Source of the DNA: CALAGJ01 sp964293305 | GTDB lineage: Bacteria > Bacteroidota > Bacteroidia > Chitinophagales > Chitinophagaceae | Assembly (NCBI GenBank): GCA_964293305.1 | Contig: CAXYYO010000034.1 | Span: 1-37,635 of the forward strand | Reading direction: 5' to 3' | DNA length: 37,635 bases | Part shown: piece by piece, positions 25,570 through 33,992 of the stretch | How positions within the stretch are numbered: the first letter of the stretch is position 1 | Layout of the letters: each line of letters starts with the position of its first letter | The notes under the pieces: model-generated | The model's database searches: none | Told to the model about the DNA's origin: nothing | Seen by the model: the letters and a program-made list of their open reading frames with translations, nothing else | Translations under genes and position numbers: made by a program

Positions 25570-28164
25570 ATGAAGTTAATAACTTCTTTTTGGTATATTT
25601 CATTTAGCAAAATACTACCATTTTTTATATATTTTTATTTTGCTATTTTTTCGAATTATACATCTGCACAAATCCAGAATATTGGGGGAATTATCAATAG
25701 TTATGCATCAATAGATTCCTTGGATGTTTGTAATAACAGATTATATCTTGACCAAACCCAATATGGTACTTTTTCTGCCGGCGATACTATCTTAATCATT
25801 CAAATGAAAGGGGCAGATTTGTTTGAAAATTTGAATACACAAAGATTTGGCAAAGTCAGGGATTTTAAGAAGGCAGGCAATTATGAAATTAATTATATTA
25901 AAACTATTCAGGCTGGATACATTGAACTAAAAAATACGCTAATAAACAGCTATAATATTGGGTCAGCACGTCTACAGATTGTAAGCATACCACAATACAA
26001 AGATGCAGACATTACACAGACATTAAATCCTCTTGATTGGAATGGAAAGATTGGTGGAGTTTTAATATTTTTTGTATCGGGCACATTATCCTTTTCAGCA
26101 AATATTGACGCCTCTGGTTCAGGCTTTGAGGGTGGTATATCCAATAACATTTTACCTGCTTTTGGCAATTGTGCTGCAGATAGCTTTTTTTATGCAAAAG
26201 GTTCTGCTCTTGCGGCAGCAAAAGGATATTCCTATGCAAATACAAGCGATTCTGCATTTGCTGGAAAAGGGAAAATGGGATCGGGAGGTGGAGGAGGGCA
26301 AGGATTTTCATCTGGGGGTGGAGGTGGTGGAAATGGAGGCATTGGTGGTACAGGTGGCCAGCAGAATAATGTGTGTAATAACCTTATTATGAATGGTGGC
26401 TTAGGAGGTGATTCTATTCCTTACAGCATCCTTTCTAATAAACTATTTATGGGCAGCGGTGGAGGTGGTGGTCACGTATCCACAATGTTGACTAAAAACA
26501 ATGGTGGCTCTGGTGGAGGATTAATAATAATTCAAGCAAAAGAAATTGAAGGAAATGGAATGAAGATTGAGTGTAATGGGGTTTCTGGAAATGAGTGTCA
26601 AGTTGGTGGAAAAAAATGTATAGAAGGAATGGGAGGTGGTGGTGCAGGTGGATCTGTATTTTTAATTTCAAAAAAAATAAATTCTAAATTAAATATTGAA
26701 GCAAAGGGTGGAAAAGGTGCTGACATAAGTTTTAATAATATAGATTTATATGGTCCTGGTGGTGGTGGTGGTGGTGGTGCATTGTTAATAAGTGAAAATA
26801 GCCTTCAGACAAATCTTGAAATTGATATCGAAGGCGGTGTATTTGGTACCAATGTAATGCTGAATGATCCTCATGGTGCTGAAAATGGAAAAAATGGAAT
26901 CATTCAATTCAATCAGCAAATTCAAAAATCTTTTCAACCATTTTATATTAACCAAAAGGACATATCTATAAATTATTTCGATACAGGATGCACTGATCTT
27001 GCATTGAAAGCATCAGCAATTGATATTATGGATACATTAATTAACTATACATGGAGTTTTTCAGATGGCTATACAGCTTCTGGTCAAAATGTGATTCATA
27101 CCTTTTCAAACTCGGGAAACTATTCTGTAAAATTATCTTACTCAGATTTGTCTGGTTGCTTATTTTCTTTTGACACGTTTGCAATTGTCAAGAGCTTTAA
27201 CCTAATAGTGGAACCCGATAAATCGAAATGCAAAAAAACTCCCATACAAGTAAATTTATCTACAAATTCATATGCAGTGAATTGGAGCCCAGGTTATTTA
27301 TTTTCAGATAGTACAATTGTAAATCCAATCTATCAAGATGTTGTTTCACAATATGTGTTTGCTAGCGCATCATTTGCAGGAGGCTGTCTCTTAAAAGATT
27401 CTATGAAAATAGACATCATTCCACCAACTATTTTTTCAATTAATGGTGATACATCATTGTGTTATGGTGATAGTATAATCCTGAATGCAGCCGGCGCTGA
27501 TACTTACATCTGGTCCCCTGCTATTTCTCTTTCAAATATAAATAATAATTCCACAATAGCGTCTCCTTTACAAACAACAACGTATAGCGTTTTTCTTACT
27601 AACAATACTTGCTATGATACAACTACTTTGCAAACTACTGTACTAGTAAATGCAGCACCAATAATAAAGCTCAAAAAATCAAATGATATCAATTGTACTC
27701 AAACAAGCGCCCTACTCTATGCTACTGGATCTTCATCATATACATGGCTTCCTGCTAATGAGTACGAAATTGTAAACTTTTCGACGATAAGAGTATATCC
27801 CTTTAAAAATACACTATTTCATGCTATTGGTACTGGCTTGAATAGCTGTATAGGAAGAGATTCCATAGAGGTTTTTGTTGGTTTTTCATCTTATGATTTC
27901 TATCTTCCAAATGCATTCACTCCAAATAATGATGGATTAAATGACTATTTTAGAGTGAAGTATATACCACCAATTAAAAAGTTTGAATTGTGTATTTACA
28001 ACAGATTTGGACAACTTATTTTTAAGACAAATGATTATCGCCAAAGTTGGGATGGACGTTTCAAATCCATCAACCAGCCAAGTGGTTCTTATCTATATAC
28101 ATTAAAAGCAGAAACATCCTGTGGCTTTATTGATAGAAAAGATTTTGTACAACTCATTAGATAA
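25570..28164 (+). CDS. Large Gly-rich secreted protein with PKD-like domain and gliding-motility/T9SS type B C-terminus
   Basis: The 864-residue product has a signal peptide (about residues 1-34, ending TSAQ). Gly-rich segments are at about 232-265, 297-305, 352-362 and 395-404. A PKD-like domain is at about 474-540 (YTWSFSDGYT, HTFSNSGNYSVKLSY), followed by Ig-like segments with paired Cys (TSLCYGDSIILNAAGADTY). Residues 777-864 (YLPNAFTPNNDGLNDYF to the end) are the CHU_C/gliding-motility domain used as type B T9SS signal. It is likely a surface adhesin-like protein; the exact role is unknown. It may be part of the HD-lpxD transcript or have its own promoter. Confidence 0.88.
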   Translation: MKLITSFWYISFSKILPFFIYFYFAIFSNYTSAQIQNIGGIINSYASIDSLDVCNNRLYLDQTQYGTFSAGDTILIIQMKGADLFENLNTQRFGKVRDFKKAGNYEINYIKTIQAGYIELKNTLINSYNIGSARLQIVSIPQYKDADITQTLNPLDWNGKIGGVLIFFVSGTLSFSANIDASGSGFEGGISNNILPAFGNCAADSFFYAKGSALAAAKGYSYANTSDSAFAGKGKMGSGGGGGQGFSSGGGGGGNGGIGGTGGQQNNVCNNLIMNGGLGGDSIPYSILSNKLFMGSGGGGGHVSTMLTKNNGGSGGGLIIIQAKEIEGNGMKIECNGVSGNECQVGGKKCIEGMGGGGAGGSVFLISKKINSKLNIEAKGGKGADISFNNIDLYGPGGGGGGGALLISENSLQTNLEIDIEGGVFGTNVMLNDPHGAENGKNGIIQFNQQIQKSFQPFYINQKDISINYFDTGCTDLALKASAIDIMDTLINYTWSFSDGYTASGQNVIHTFSNSGNYSVKLSYSDLSGCLFSFDTFAIVKSFNLIVEPDKSKCKKTPIQVNLSTNSYAVNWSPGYLFSDSTIVNPIYQDVVSQYVFASASFAGGCLLKDSMKIDIIPPTIFSINGDTSLCYGDSIILNAAGADTYIWSPAISLSNINNNSTIASPLQTTTYSVFLTNNTCYDTTTLQTTVLVNAAPIIKLKKSNDINCTQTSALLYATGSSSYTWLPANEYEIVNFSTIRVYPFKNTLFHAIGTGLNSCIGRDSIEVFVGFSSYDFYLPNAFTPNNDGLNDYFRVKYIPPIKKFELCIYNRFGQLIFKTNDYRQSWDGRFKSINQPSGSYLYTLKAETSCGFIDRKDFVQLIR
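26758..26778 (+). repeat. (GGT)7 trinucleotide repeat in the Gly-rich protein
   Basis: Seven consecutive GGT codons encode a Gly run after a Pro. The repeat is in frame, so slippage would change Gly number without breaking the gene. Confidence 0.9.
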
Positions 28165-28231
28165 AAAACACTGAGTACGCCTTTCAAGTGTATCTGATAC
28201 TTAAGGAGATATTAAATCAACTGATATTATT

Positions 28232-28684
28232 TCAGTTACAATAATTGTCAAAAGCAGCTATAAGATTGTGTGCAATAGCTTGAGCACTCTTTCCTTCAAT
28301 CTGATGACGTTCTACCATATGTACCAATTCCCCATTTTTAAAAAGTGCAATAGCCGGAGAACTAGGTGGATATGGCATTAATCTTTCACGAATACTTTTT
28401 ACTGCCTCTACATCAAAGCCTGCAAAGGCCGTAGTAAGTCTATCAGGTTTAATGTTAGCATTATTTACTGCCATCAACACGCCAGGTCTTGCACTACCTG
28501 CTGCACAGCCACATACTGAGTTGATCATGACAAGTGTGGTACCTTCTTGAGAAAGATTGGTAGAAACCGCGTCACTATTCAATAATTCATCAAAACCATT
28601 ATCTGTAAGTTCTGCTTTCATTGGCAGTACTATTTCTGCTGGATACATATCTTTTTTTTGCAAAAATAGTTGTCTTTTCAACAC
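28232..28684 (-). CDS. BrxA/BrxB-type bacilliredoxin
   Basis: The 150-residue protein has the family motif SVCGCAAGSARPG with Cys58-Gly-Cys60. The continuation GVLMAVNNANIKPDRLTTAFAGFDVEAVKSIRERL and the end LFKNGELVHMVERHQIEGKSAQAIAHNLIAAFDNYC are typical of the YphP/YqiW fold. Bacilliredoxins remove bacillithiol from mixed disulfides. An in-frame ATG at 28648 (start MYPAEIVLPM) fits the Bacillus N-terminus better and is a plausible alternative start. It stands alone between a convergent gene and a divergent dapF. Confidence 0.92.
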   Translation of the reverse strand: MLKRQLFLQKKDMYPAEIVLPMKAELTDNGFDELLNSDAVSTNLSQEGTTLVMINSVCGCAAGSARPGVLMAVNNANIKPDRLTTAFAGFDVEAVKSIRERLMPYPPSSPAIALFKNGELVHMVERHQIEGKSAQAIAHNLIAAFDNYCN

Positions 28685-28825
28685 GAAAAAATTAAGCTAA
28701 ATTCTATAACAGTTTATTCAACATGCAAGATCTAAAAAAAGTATTTCTGATGATACAATTATATTTAATAGGTATACAAGTATAAAATAACGAATCATTG
28801 TTTTTAATTTGCAAGAAACACTTAT

Positions 28826-29602
28826 ATGCTCATCAATTTTTACAAATACCATGGCACCGGCAATGATTTTATACTTTTAGACAATAGAACCAATACTTTC
28901 CAACTCACTGCTGAACAAATTCGGGTGATGTGTAAAAGGTATTATGGTATTGGCGCAGATGGCCTAATGCTCTTAAATTCGGTGTCGGGTTATGATTTTG
29001 AAATGAAATATTATAATGCCGATGGGCGTGAAAGCACCATGTGTGGCAATGGTGGCAGGTGTATTGTAAAGTTTGCTCACTATTTAGGCATACATAAATT
29101 GCTTTACTCATTCATTGCAATAGATGGGCCTCATGAAGCCAGTTTAGAGGACAATGGATGGGTGAGGCTAAAAATGAAATCAGTACATGCTATAGAAGAA
29201 ATAGATGGTTACGACATTGTTGATACAGGATCGCCTCATCTAATAAAACCTGTAAGTAATATTATGCATTTTAATGTGGCAGAGCATGGCAGACATATTA
29301 GATACAGCAAACCTTTTACAGAAAATGGCATCAATGTAAATTTTACCGAAATCCTTGATAAGTATATTTATGTGCGTACCTATGAAAGGGGGGTTGAAGA
29401 TGAAACCCAAAGTTGCGGCACTGGTGTAACTGCTGTGGCCCTGCTCAATTATCATAATGATATAGGTTTCAATAGAATTGAAATACAAACACTCGGCGGA
29501 CATTTAGCAGTGGAGTATAATAAAACCGGTGAATCCTCTTTCAATGATATATGGCTTTGTGGCCCCGCATTATTTGTTTTTAAGGGTACTGTAGAAGTGT
29601 AA
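28826..29602 (+). CDS. dapF: Diaminopimelate epimerase
   Basis: The 258-residue enzyme interconverts LL- and meso-diaminopimelate for lysine and peptidoglycan. The N-terminus FYKYHGTGNDFILLDNR is diagnostic. The two catalytic Cys are Cys73 in STMCGNGGRC and Cys197 in ETQSCGTGVTAVAL. DTGSPHLI and GINVNF are also conserved. It heads a plus-strand run of four genes (gaps 78, 54 and 47 bp) that may form one transcript. Confidence 0.97.
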   Translation: MLINFYKYHGTGNDFILLDNRTNTFQLTAEQIRVMCKRYYGIGADGLMLLNSVSGYDFEMKYYNADGRESTMCGNGGRCIVKFAHYLGIHKLLYSFIAIDGPHEASLEDNGWVRLKMKSVHAIEEIDGYDIVDTGSPHLIKPVSNIMHFNVAEHGRHIRYSKPFTENGINVNFTEILDKYIYVRTYERGVEDETQSCGTGVTAVALLNYHNDIGFNRIEIQTLGGHLAVEYNKTGESSFNDIWLCGPALFVFKGTVEV

Positions 29603-29680
29603 GCAGTAGATATTTATGTCCTGATTTTTTCTCACATTGATGTTTTACCAATTCCCAATTTATACATTTGTAAAAAAAAT

Positions 29681-30172
29681 ATGCCGTCATTTGATATAGC
29701 TGCAAAAGTGGATGCCCAAACTTTAGATAATGCAGTAAATACTGTGAAAAAAGAATTGCAAAACAGATTTGATTTCAGAGATAGTTCTTGGGATATAGAT
29801 CTGAATAAAAAAGATTTTATCATCTCCATTGAAGCAGACAGCGATATGCAGATGAAGCAGATCATAGATGTGCTCATTAGCCGTAGTATGAAGCAAGGCA
29901 TTGAAGGCAGTGCTTTCGATTTTACAAAAGATGCCTACCCCAGTGGAAAAATTATAAAAAAATCTGTAGCAGTTACCAATGGTTTAAAACAGGACGACGC
30001 TAAGAAAATAACCAAACTCATAAAAGAATCTGGTTTAAAAGTACAGGTACAGATTATGGATGATATTGTAAGAGTAACAGGAAAAAAAATTGATGACTTA
30101 CAGGAAGTAATATCTGCTTGCCGCAATGCTGAATTGAATCTACCCTTACAGTTTACAAATATGAAATCTTAG
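29681..30172 (+). CDS. YajQ-family nucleotide-binding protein
   Basis: The 163-residue protein begins MPSFDIAAKVDAQTLDNAVN and continues with the two ferredoxin-like repeats of the YajQ/UPF0234 family (for example VQIMDDIVRVTGKKIDDLQEVI). Members bind cyclic di-GMP in some bacteria and regulate transcription with a partner, but that role is not established here. It lies between dapF and tsaE. Confidence 0.93.
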   Translation: MPSFDIAAKVDAQTLDNAVNTVKKELQNRFDFRDSSWDIDLNKKDFIISIEADSDMQMKQIIDVLISRSMKQGIEGSAFDFTKDAYPSGKIIKKSVAVTNGLKQDDAKKITKLIKESGLKVQVQIMDDIVRVTGKKIDDLQEVISACRNAELNLPLQFTNMKS

Positions 30173-30226
30173 TCAGGGTTATTTTATTCCTTGCATCAAA
30201 TCGGGTTTTCAAATTAAAATTAGCAG

Positions 30227-30643
30227 TTGATAAAAACTTTTAGTCTATCAGAAATCAATGCACTTGCTCTGGAGTACTGGCAAGTATATCAGCAACATCG
30301 TATTTGGATATTTGAAGGCAATATGGGTGCGGGCAAAACTACTTTTATACAAGCGCTTTGTATGGCCGCAGGGGTAGCAGAAACTATCAGTAGCCCCACA
30401 TACAGTATTATAAATACATACGAAAGTGTAAGTGGGGTCATTTATTATCACATGGATTGGTATCGCCTACGGGATGAAGCAGAAGCCATTGATGCAGGTG
30501 TAGAGGAAGCATTACAAAGTGGGCATCACTGCTTTATAGAGTGGCCATCTATTGCTGCAGATTTGTTGCCAGAGCATGTATTGAAAATAAATCTAACTAT
30601 TGCGGATTATCATAGGCATTCAATAGAAATTACGTTATCATAA
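30227..30643 (+). CDS. tsaE: tRNA t6A biosynthesis ATPase TsaE
   Basis: The 138-residue protein has the P-loop GNMGAGKT at residues 31-38, then SSPTYSIINTYES and YYHMDWYRL, the conserved Asp/Tyr region of TsaE. IEWPSIAADLLPEHVL resembles the family C-terminus. It supports the TsaBD complex that makes N6-threonylcarbamoyladenosine on tRNA. The start is TTG; no in-frame ATG fits better. The length is slightly short but normal. Confidence 0.93.
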   Translation: MIKTFSLSEINALALEYWQVYQQHRIWIFEGNMGAGKTTFIQALCMAAGVAETISSPTYSIINTYESVSGVIYYHMDWYRLRDEAEAIDAGVEEALQSGHHCFIEWPSIAADLLPEHVLKINLTIADYHRHSIEITLS

Positions 30644-30690
30644 ATTATCGTACTCAATACGTTTATTATCTAAAAAATTAAAGATTTGAT

Positions 30691-31905
30691 ATGGCATTAA
30701 CAAAACCTATTATCAGTGGATCTTTCAGTTATGAAACCTTTGAAGAAAAATTAGATATTAAAACAAGAGGAGGCCGCCTTTCTATTGGGATACCAAAAGA
30801 AACAGCATTACAAGAAAGTAGGGTAGCATTAATACCGGAAGCTGTTGGTGTGCTTGTAAGCAATGGGCATGAAGTAATAGTAGAAACCAAAGCCGGTGAG
30901 GGCAGTAAATATACAGATCGAGATTTTAGTGACTCAGGTGCACAAATTGCCCAGGACAAGGCCACAGTCTATCAAGCTCCAATTCTTATAAAGAGCGCTC
31001 CTATAATGGATGAAGATCTTCCTTTGCTACAGCAAAATCAAACCATCATATCACCCATGCAGGTGCCCATGCTCAAAAAGGAATTAGTGGAGCAGCTCAT
31101 GCAAAAACGCATAACAGCATTGGGTTTTGAGCATATTAAAGATCACAGTGGCACATACCCCATTGTACGCAGCATGAGCGAAATAGCAGGTAGTGCTGCA
31201 ATGCTTATTGCTGGCCAATATCTTGGATATGCACAGGATGGAAAAGGAGTATTGCTGGGTGGTATTAGCGGCATACCTCCTGCAAAAGTTATCATTATTG
31301 GCGCTGGAGTTGTGGGAGAATTTGCTACACGCACAGCCATGGCCATGGGTGCTTCTGTAAAAGTGTTTGATAATAACGTCTATAGATTAAAACGCTTACA
31401 AAATAATCTTGGTATTCGAGTTTGGACAAGTGTATTGGAGCCACGTATACTTGCCAAGCAATTAAAAACATGTGAAGTGGCTGTGGGTGCATTAAGTAGT
31501 GAAGGAGGCCGCACACCCATTGTTGTTTCAGAGGAAATGGTGAGTGCCATGAGGACGGGTAGTGTAATCATTGATGTAAGTATTGACAGAGGTGGATGTT
31601 TTGAAACCAGCGAAATAACAACTCATCAGCATCCCGTATTTTTAAAACATGGAGTCATACATTACTGTGTACCAAATATTCCAAGTGGCTTTTCCCGTAC
31701 GGCTAGTCATGCCATTAGCAATGTACTAATGCCGCTCTTATTAGAAGCTGGAGATGAAGGCGGTATTGAAGAAATGGTATGGCATGATTTCAATCTGCGC
31801 AATGGGGTGTATCTCTACAAAGGCCACCTCACCAATTTTTATGTGAGCCAGCGGTTCAACCTCAAATATACTGACCTCAATCTACTCATAGCAAGCAGAC
31901 GATAG
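30691..31905 (+). CDS. ald: Alanine dehydrogenase
   Basis: The 404-residue protein belongs to the alanine dehydrogenase/transhydrogenase alpha family. It shows IGIPKETALQESRVALIP near the N-terminus. The NAD-binding Rossmann motif IIIGAGVVGEFA has Gly204, Gly206 and Gly209. VGALSSEGGRTPIVVSEEM and IDRGGCFETSEITTHQHPVF are typical alanine dehydrogenase segments. The N-terminus carries about 30 extra residues before the usual start, as in several Bacteroidota. It would interconvert alanine and pyruvate with NAD. It is last in the dapF-yajQ-tsaE run. Confidence 0.9.
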   Translation: MALTKPIISGSFSYETFEEKLDIKTRGGRLSIGIPKETALQESRVALIPEAVGVLVSNGHEVIVETKAGEGSKYTDRDFSDSGAQIAQDKATVYQAPILIKSAPIMDEDLPLLQQNQTIISPMQVPMLKKELVEQLMQKRITALGFEHIKDHSGTYPIVRSMSEIAGSAAMLIAGQYLGYAQDGKGVLLGGISGIPPAKVIIIGAGVVGEFATRTAMAMGASVKVFDNNVYRLKRLQNNLGIRVWTSVLEPRILAKQLKTCEVAVGALSSEGGRTPIVVSEEMVSAMRTGSVIIDVSIDRGGCFETSEITTHQHPVFLKHGVIHYCVPNIPSGFSRTASHAISNVLMPLLLEAGDEGGIEEMVWHDFNLRNGVYLYKGHLTNFYVSQRFNLKYTDLNLLIASRR

Positions 31906-31997
31906 GGTTGAAGTTACTTTCACCACTTCAATATTTAAAATATGCTTTTTGAAGTTTTCATTTGAAGCATTCTAAGTAAAATTCTGGTAAGCAGCAT

Positions 31998-32020
31998 AAA
32001 AAACCCCGCCGATGGCGGGG
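31998..32020 (-). terminator. Intrinsic terminator downstream of sat (minus strand)
   Basis: A 7-bp perfect GC-rich stem (32004-32010 with 32014-32020) has a 3-base loop. Six T residues follow on the minus strand (31998-32003). It lies 41 bp past the sat stop. Confidence 0.85.
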
Positions 32021-32061
32021 CTCTTATATTCCTGTAGTAAGGAATTATGCTGTAGCTTCTT

Positions 32062-33213
32062 TTATGCTTTTTCTGTAGCCCATGAAATTAAGATGTCGGC
32101 TACTTCGGCACGGCTAAATTCTTGTGGAGGACGGATGCCTTCACGAAGCATTTCACGTACTTTAGTACCACTCAAACTTACCATTTCAGGATTTTTTGGA
32201 GCCGTTTTGCTACTTGCCATACTGTTGGTATTTATACACCAAAACGTATTTTCAAATTTCAATATTTGAACTCCAATGCTTGGGCCTACTTTATCCATTA
32301 ATACTTGAGCATCATAAGTGCCATAATAACTGCCAACACCTGCATGGTCACGACCAATAATCATGTGAGTGCAACCATAATTTTTACGAATGATGGTATG
32401 ATTAATTGCTTCTCTTGGTCCGGCATAACGCATCGCCGTAGGCAATACACTTAGCATGGTATTGTCTTGATTGAAATATCCATTGATCAAAGCGTCATAA
32501 CATTTCATACGAACAGGAGCAGGTATATCATCACTCTTAGTTTCTCCAACAATAGGATGTATTAAAGCACCATCAACTGTTTCTTGTGCACATTTGATTA
32601 AATATTCATGAGCACGGTGTATGGGGTTTCTTGTTTGGAATGCAACGATTGTATTCCAACCTCTTTTTTCAAATTCAGCACGAGTATCCACTGGATCTAT
32701 GAAATACTGATTTGCTATATCTTCTTTGCGCAGGGGGCGGTTTACCATTTCAAGTGGACCAGCAATATAACGATTGCCTCCACGCTGTATAGCCGCTACA
32801 CCGGGGTGAGCAGATTCTGTAGTACCAAAACATTTGGCAGCCAGATTATCTAATTCTAATTCAAATTTTTCTTCTACTGTCATTATAGCCAGTACATTTC
32901 CTTCCGGGTTCAACAGGGCTATTTCTTTACCTGTTTCAATGGCATCAAATTGATCACCTACAGGTAAAAGAATTGGAATACCCCAAGCTAATCCATTTGT
33001 AAGTGTCATATTTTCAATGGCACTTTCACTATCAGCCTTTCCCATAAAACCGGTTAAAGGGCTAAATGCACCAATAGCTATCATTTCCACATCAGCACCA
33101 TAACGGTCTTCAATGGTTAATTGAAAAAGACCTTTTGCTTTTTCTTCTAATTCCGCTTTGCGGGTACCGCTAGCAATACGATTTACTAAAGTACCACCAT
33201 GAGCTGCTATCAT
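32062..33213 (-). CDS. sat: Sulfate adenylyltransferase (ATP sulfurylase, homo-oligomeric type)
   Basis: The 383-residue enzyme makes adenylyl sulfate (APS) from sulfate and ATP. The active-site motif QTRNPIHRAH starts at Gln193. Further motifs are GRDHAGVGSYYGTYDAQ and SLSGTKVREMLREG at the C-terminus. It is the single-chain sat type, not CysD/CysN, and lacks a fused kinase domain. It follows cysC by 27 bp on the same strand, so the pair likely makes PAPS. Confidence 0.97.
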   Translation of the reverse strand: MIAAHGGTLVNRIASGTRKAELEEKAKGLFQLTIEDRYGADVEMIAIGAFSPLTGFMGKADSESAIENMTLTNGLAWGIPILLPVGDQFDAIETGKEIALLNPEGNVLAIMTVEEKFELELDNLAAKCFGTTESAHPGVAAIQRGGNRYIAGPLEMVNRPLRKEDIANQYFIDPVDTRAEFEKRGWNTIVAFQTRNPIHRAHEYLIKCAQETVDGALIHPIVGETKSDDIPAPVRMKCYDALINGYFNQDNTMLSVLPTAMRYAGPREAINHTIIRKNYGCTHMIIGRDHAGVGSYYGTYDAQVLMDKVGPSIGVQILKFENTFWCINTNSMASSKTAPKNPEMVSLSGTKVREMLREGIRPPQEFSRAEVADILISWATEKA

Positions 33214-33240
33214 TGTATATATTTATTTAGTAATTAAAAA

Positions 33241-33855
33241 TTATTCAGATACTCTATCTATGTAACCATGATTTTCTAAGTAGTTCATCACTTCTGCTGC
33301 GCACTCTTCTAATGTTTTAGCGCCAGTATCAATTGACATTTCTGGAGCATCTGGTGCTTCGTAAGGATCATCAATACCTGTAAAGTTTTTAATTTCTCCG
33401 GCACGTGCTTTTTTGTATAAACCTTTAGGGTCGCGGCTTTCGCAAACGTCTAAAGATGCTGCTACAAATATTTCAATAAATTCTCCTTGCTCTACCATTT
33501 CACGTACCATTTCACGATCTGCACGGTATGGAGATACAAAGGCTGTAGAAACAATAACACCACCATCTATAAATAACTTAGCAACTTCACCAATACGGCG
33601 AATATTTTCTTTACGATCATCAGCAGAAAAACCAAGACCTTTGTTTAATCCATGACGTACATTATCACCATCTAAAACATAAGTGTGAAGACCTCTTTCA
33701 AATAATTTTTCTTCCACCTTATTGGCAAGTGTTGATTTGCCGGCTCCACTTAAACCAGTGTACCATAAAATTGCACTTTTATGGTTGTTCATACGATGCC
33801 TGTCTGTTTTGGCAATTGTAGCATTATGCCATACAATGTTTCTAACTACTTCCAT
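33241..33855 (-). CDS. cysC: Adenylylsulfate kinase
   Basis: The 204-residue kinase converts APS to PAPS. The P-loop GLSGAGKST is at residues 34-42. LDGDNVRHGLNKGLGFSADDRKENIRRIGEVAKLF holds the APS-binding and family-specific residues, and FVSPYRADRE and DPKGLYKKARAGEIKNFTGIDDPYE are typical. A well-formed Bacteroidota promoter lies 33 bp upstream. It is the first gene of the cysC-sat pair. Confidence 0.97.
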   Translation of the reverse strand: MEVVRNIVWHNATIAKTDRHRMNNHKSAILWYTGLSGAGKSTLANKVEEKLFERGLHTYVLDGDNVRHGLNKGLGFSADDRKENIRRIGEVAKLFIDGGVIVSTAFVSPYRADREMVREMVEQGEFIEIFVAASLDVCESRDPKGLYKKARAGEIKNFTGIDDPYEAPDAPEMSIDTGAKTLEECAAEVMNYLENHGYIDRVSE

Positions 33856-33887
33856 TTTATTAACTTGATTTTAATTGAAATTTTTTG

Positions 33888-33917
33888 CAAATTTAGGAAT
33901 TCAACATTCAATTCCAA
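33888..33917 (-). promoter_or_regulatory. Bacteroidota-type promoter for cysC-sat
   Basis: On the minus strand TTG (33915-33917) and TAAATTTG (33888-33895) are separated by exactly 19 bp, matching the -33/-7 consensus. The cysC ATG starts 33 bp downstream. Confidence 0.6.
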
Positions 33918-33992
33918 TAAAATCTATAAAATTTGTAGGAAATAAAAAATCAAACCCATAAACTCCCATTCTTTTCCCTGTTTTTATGGTAA

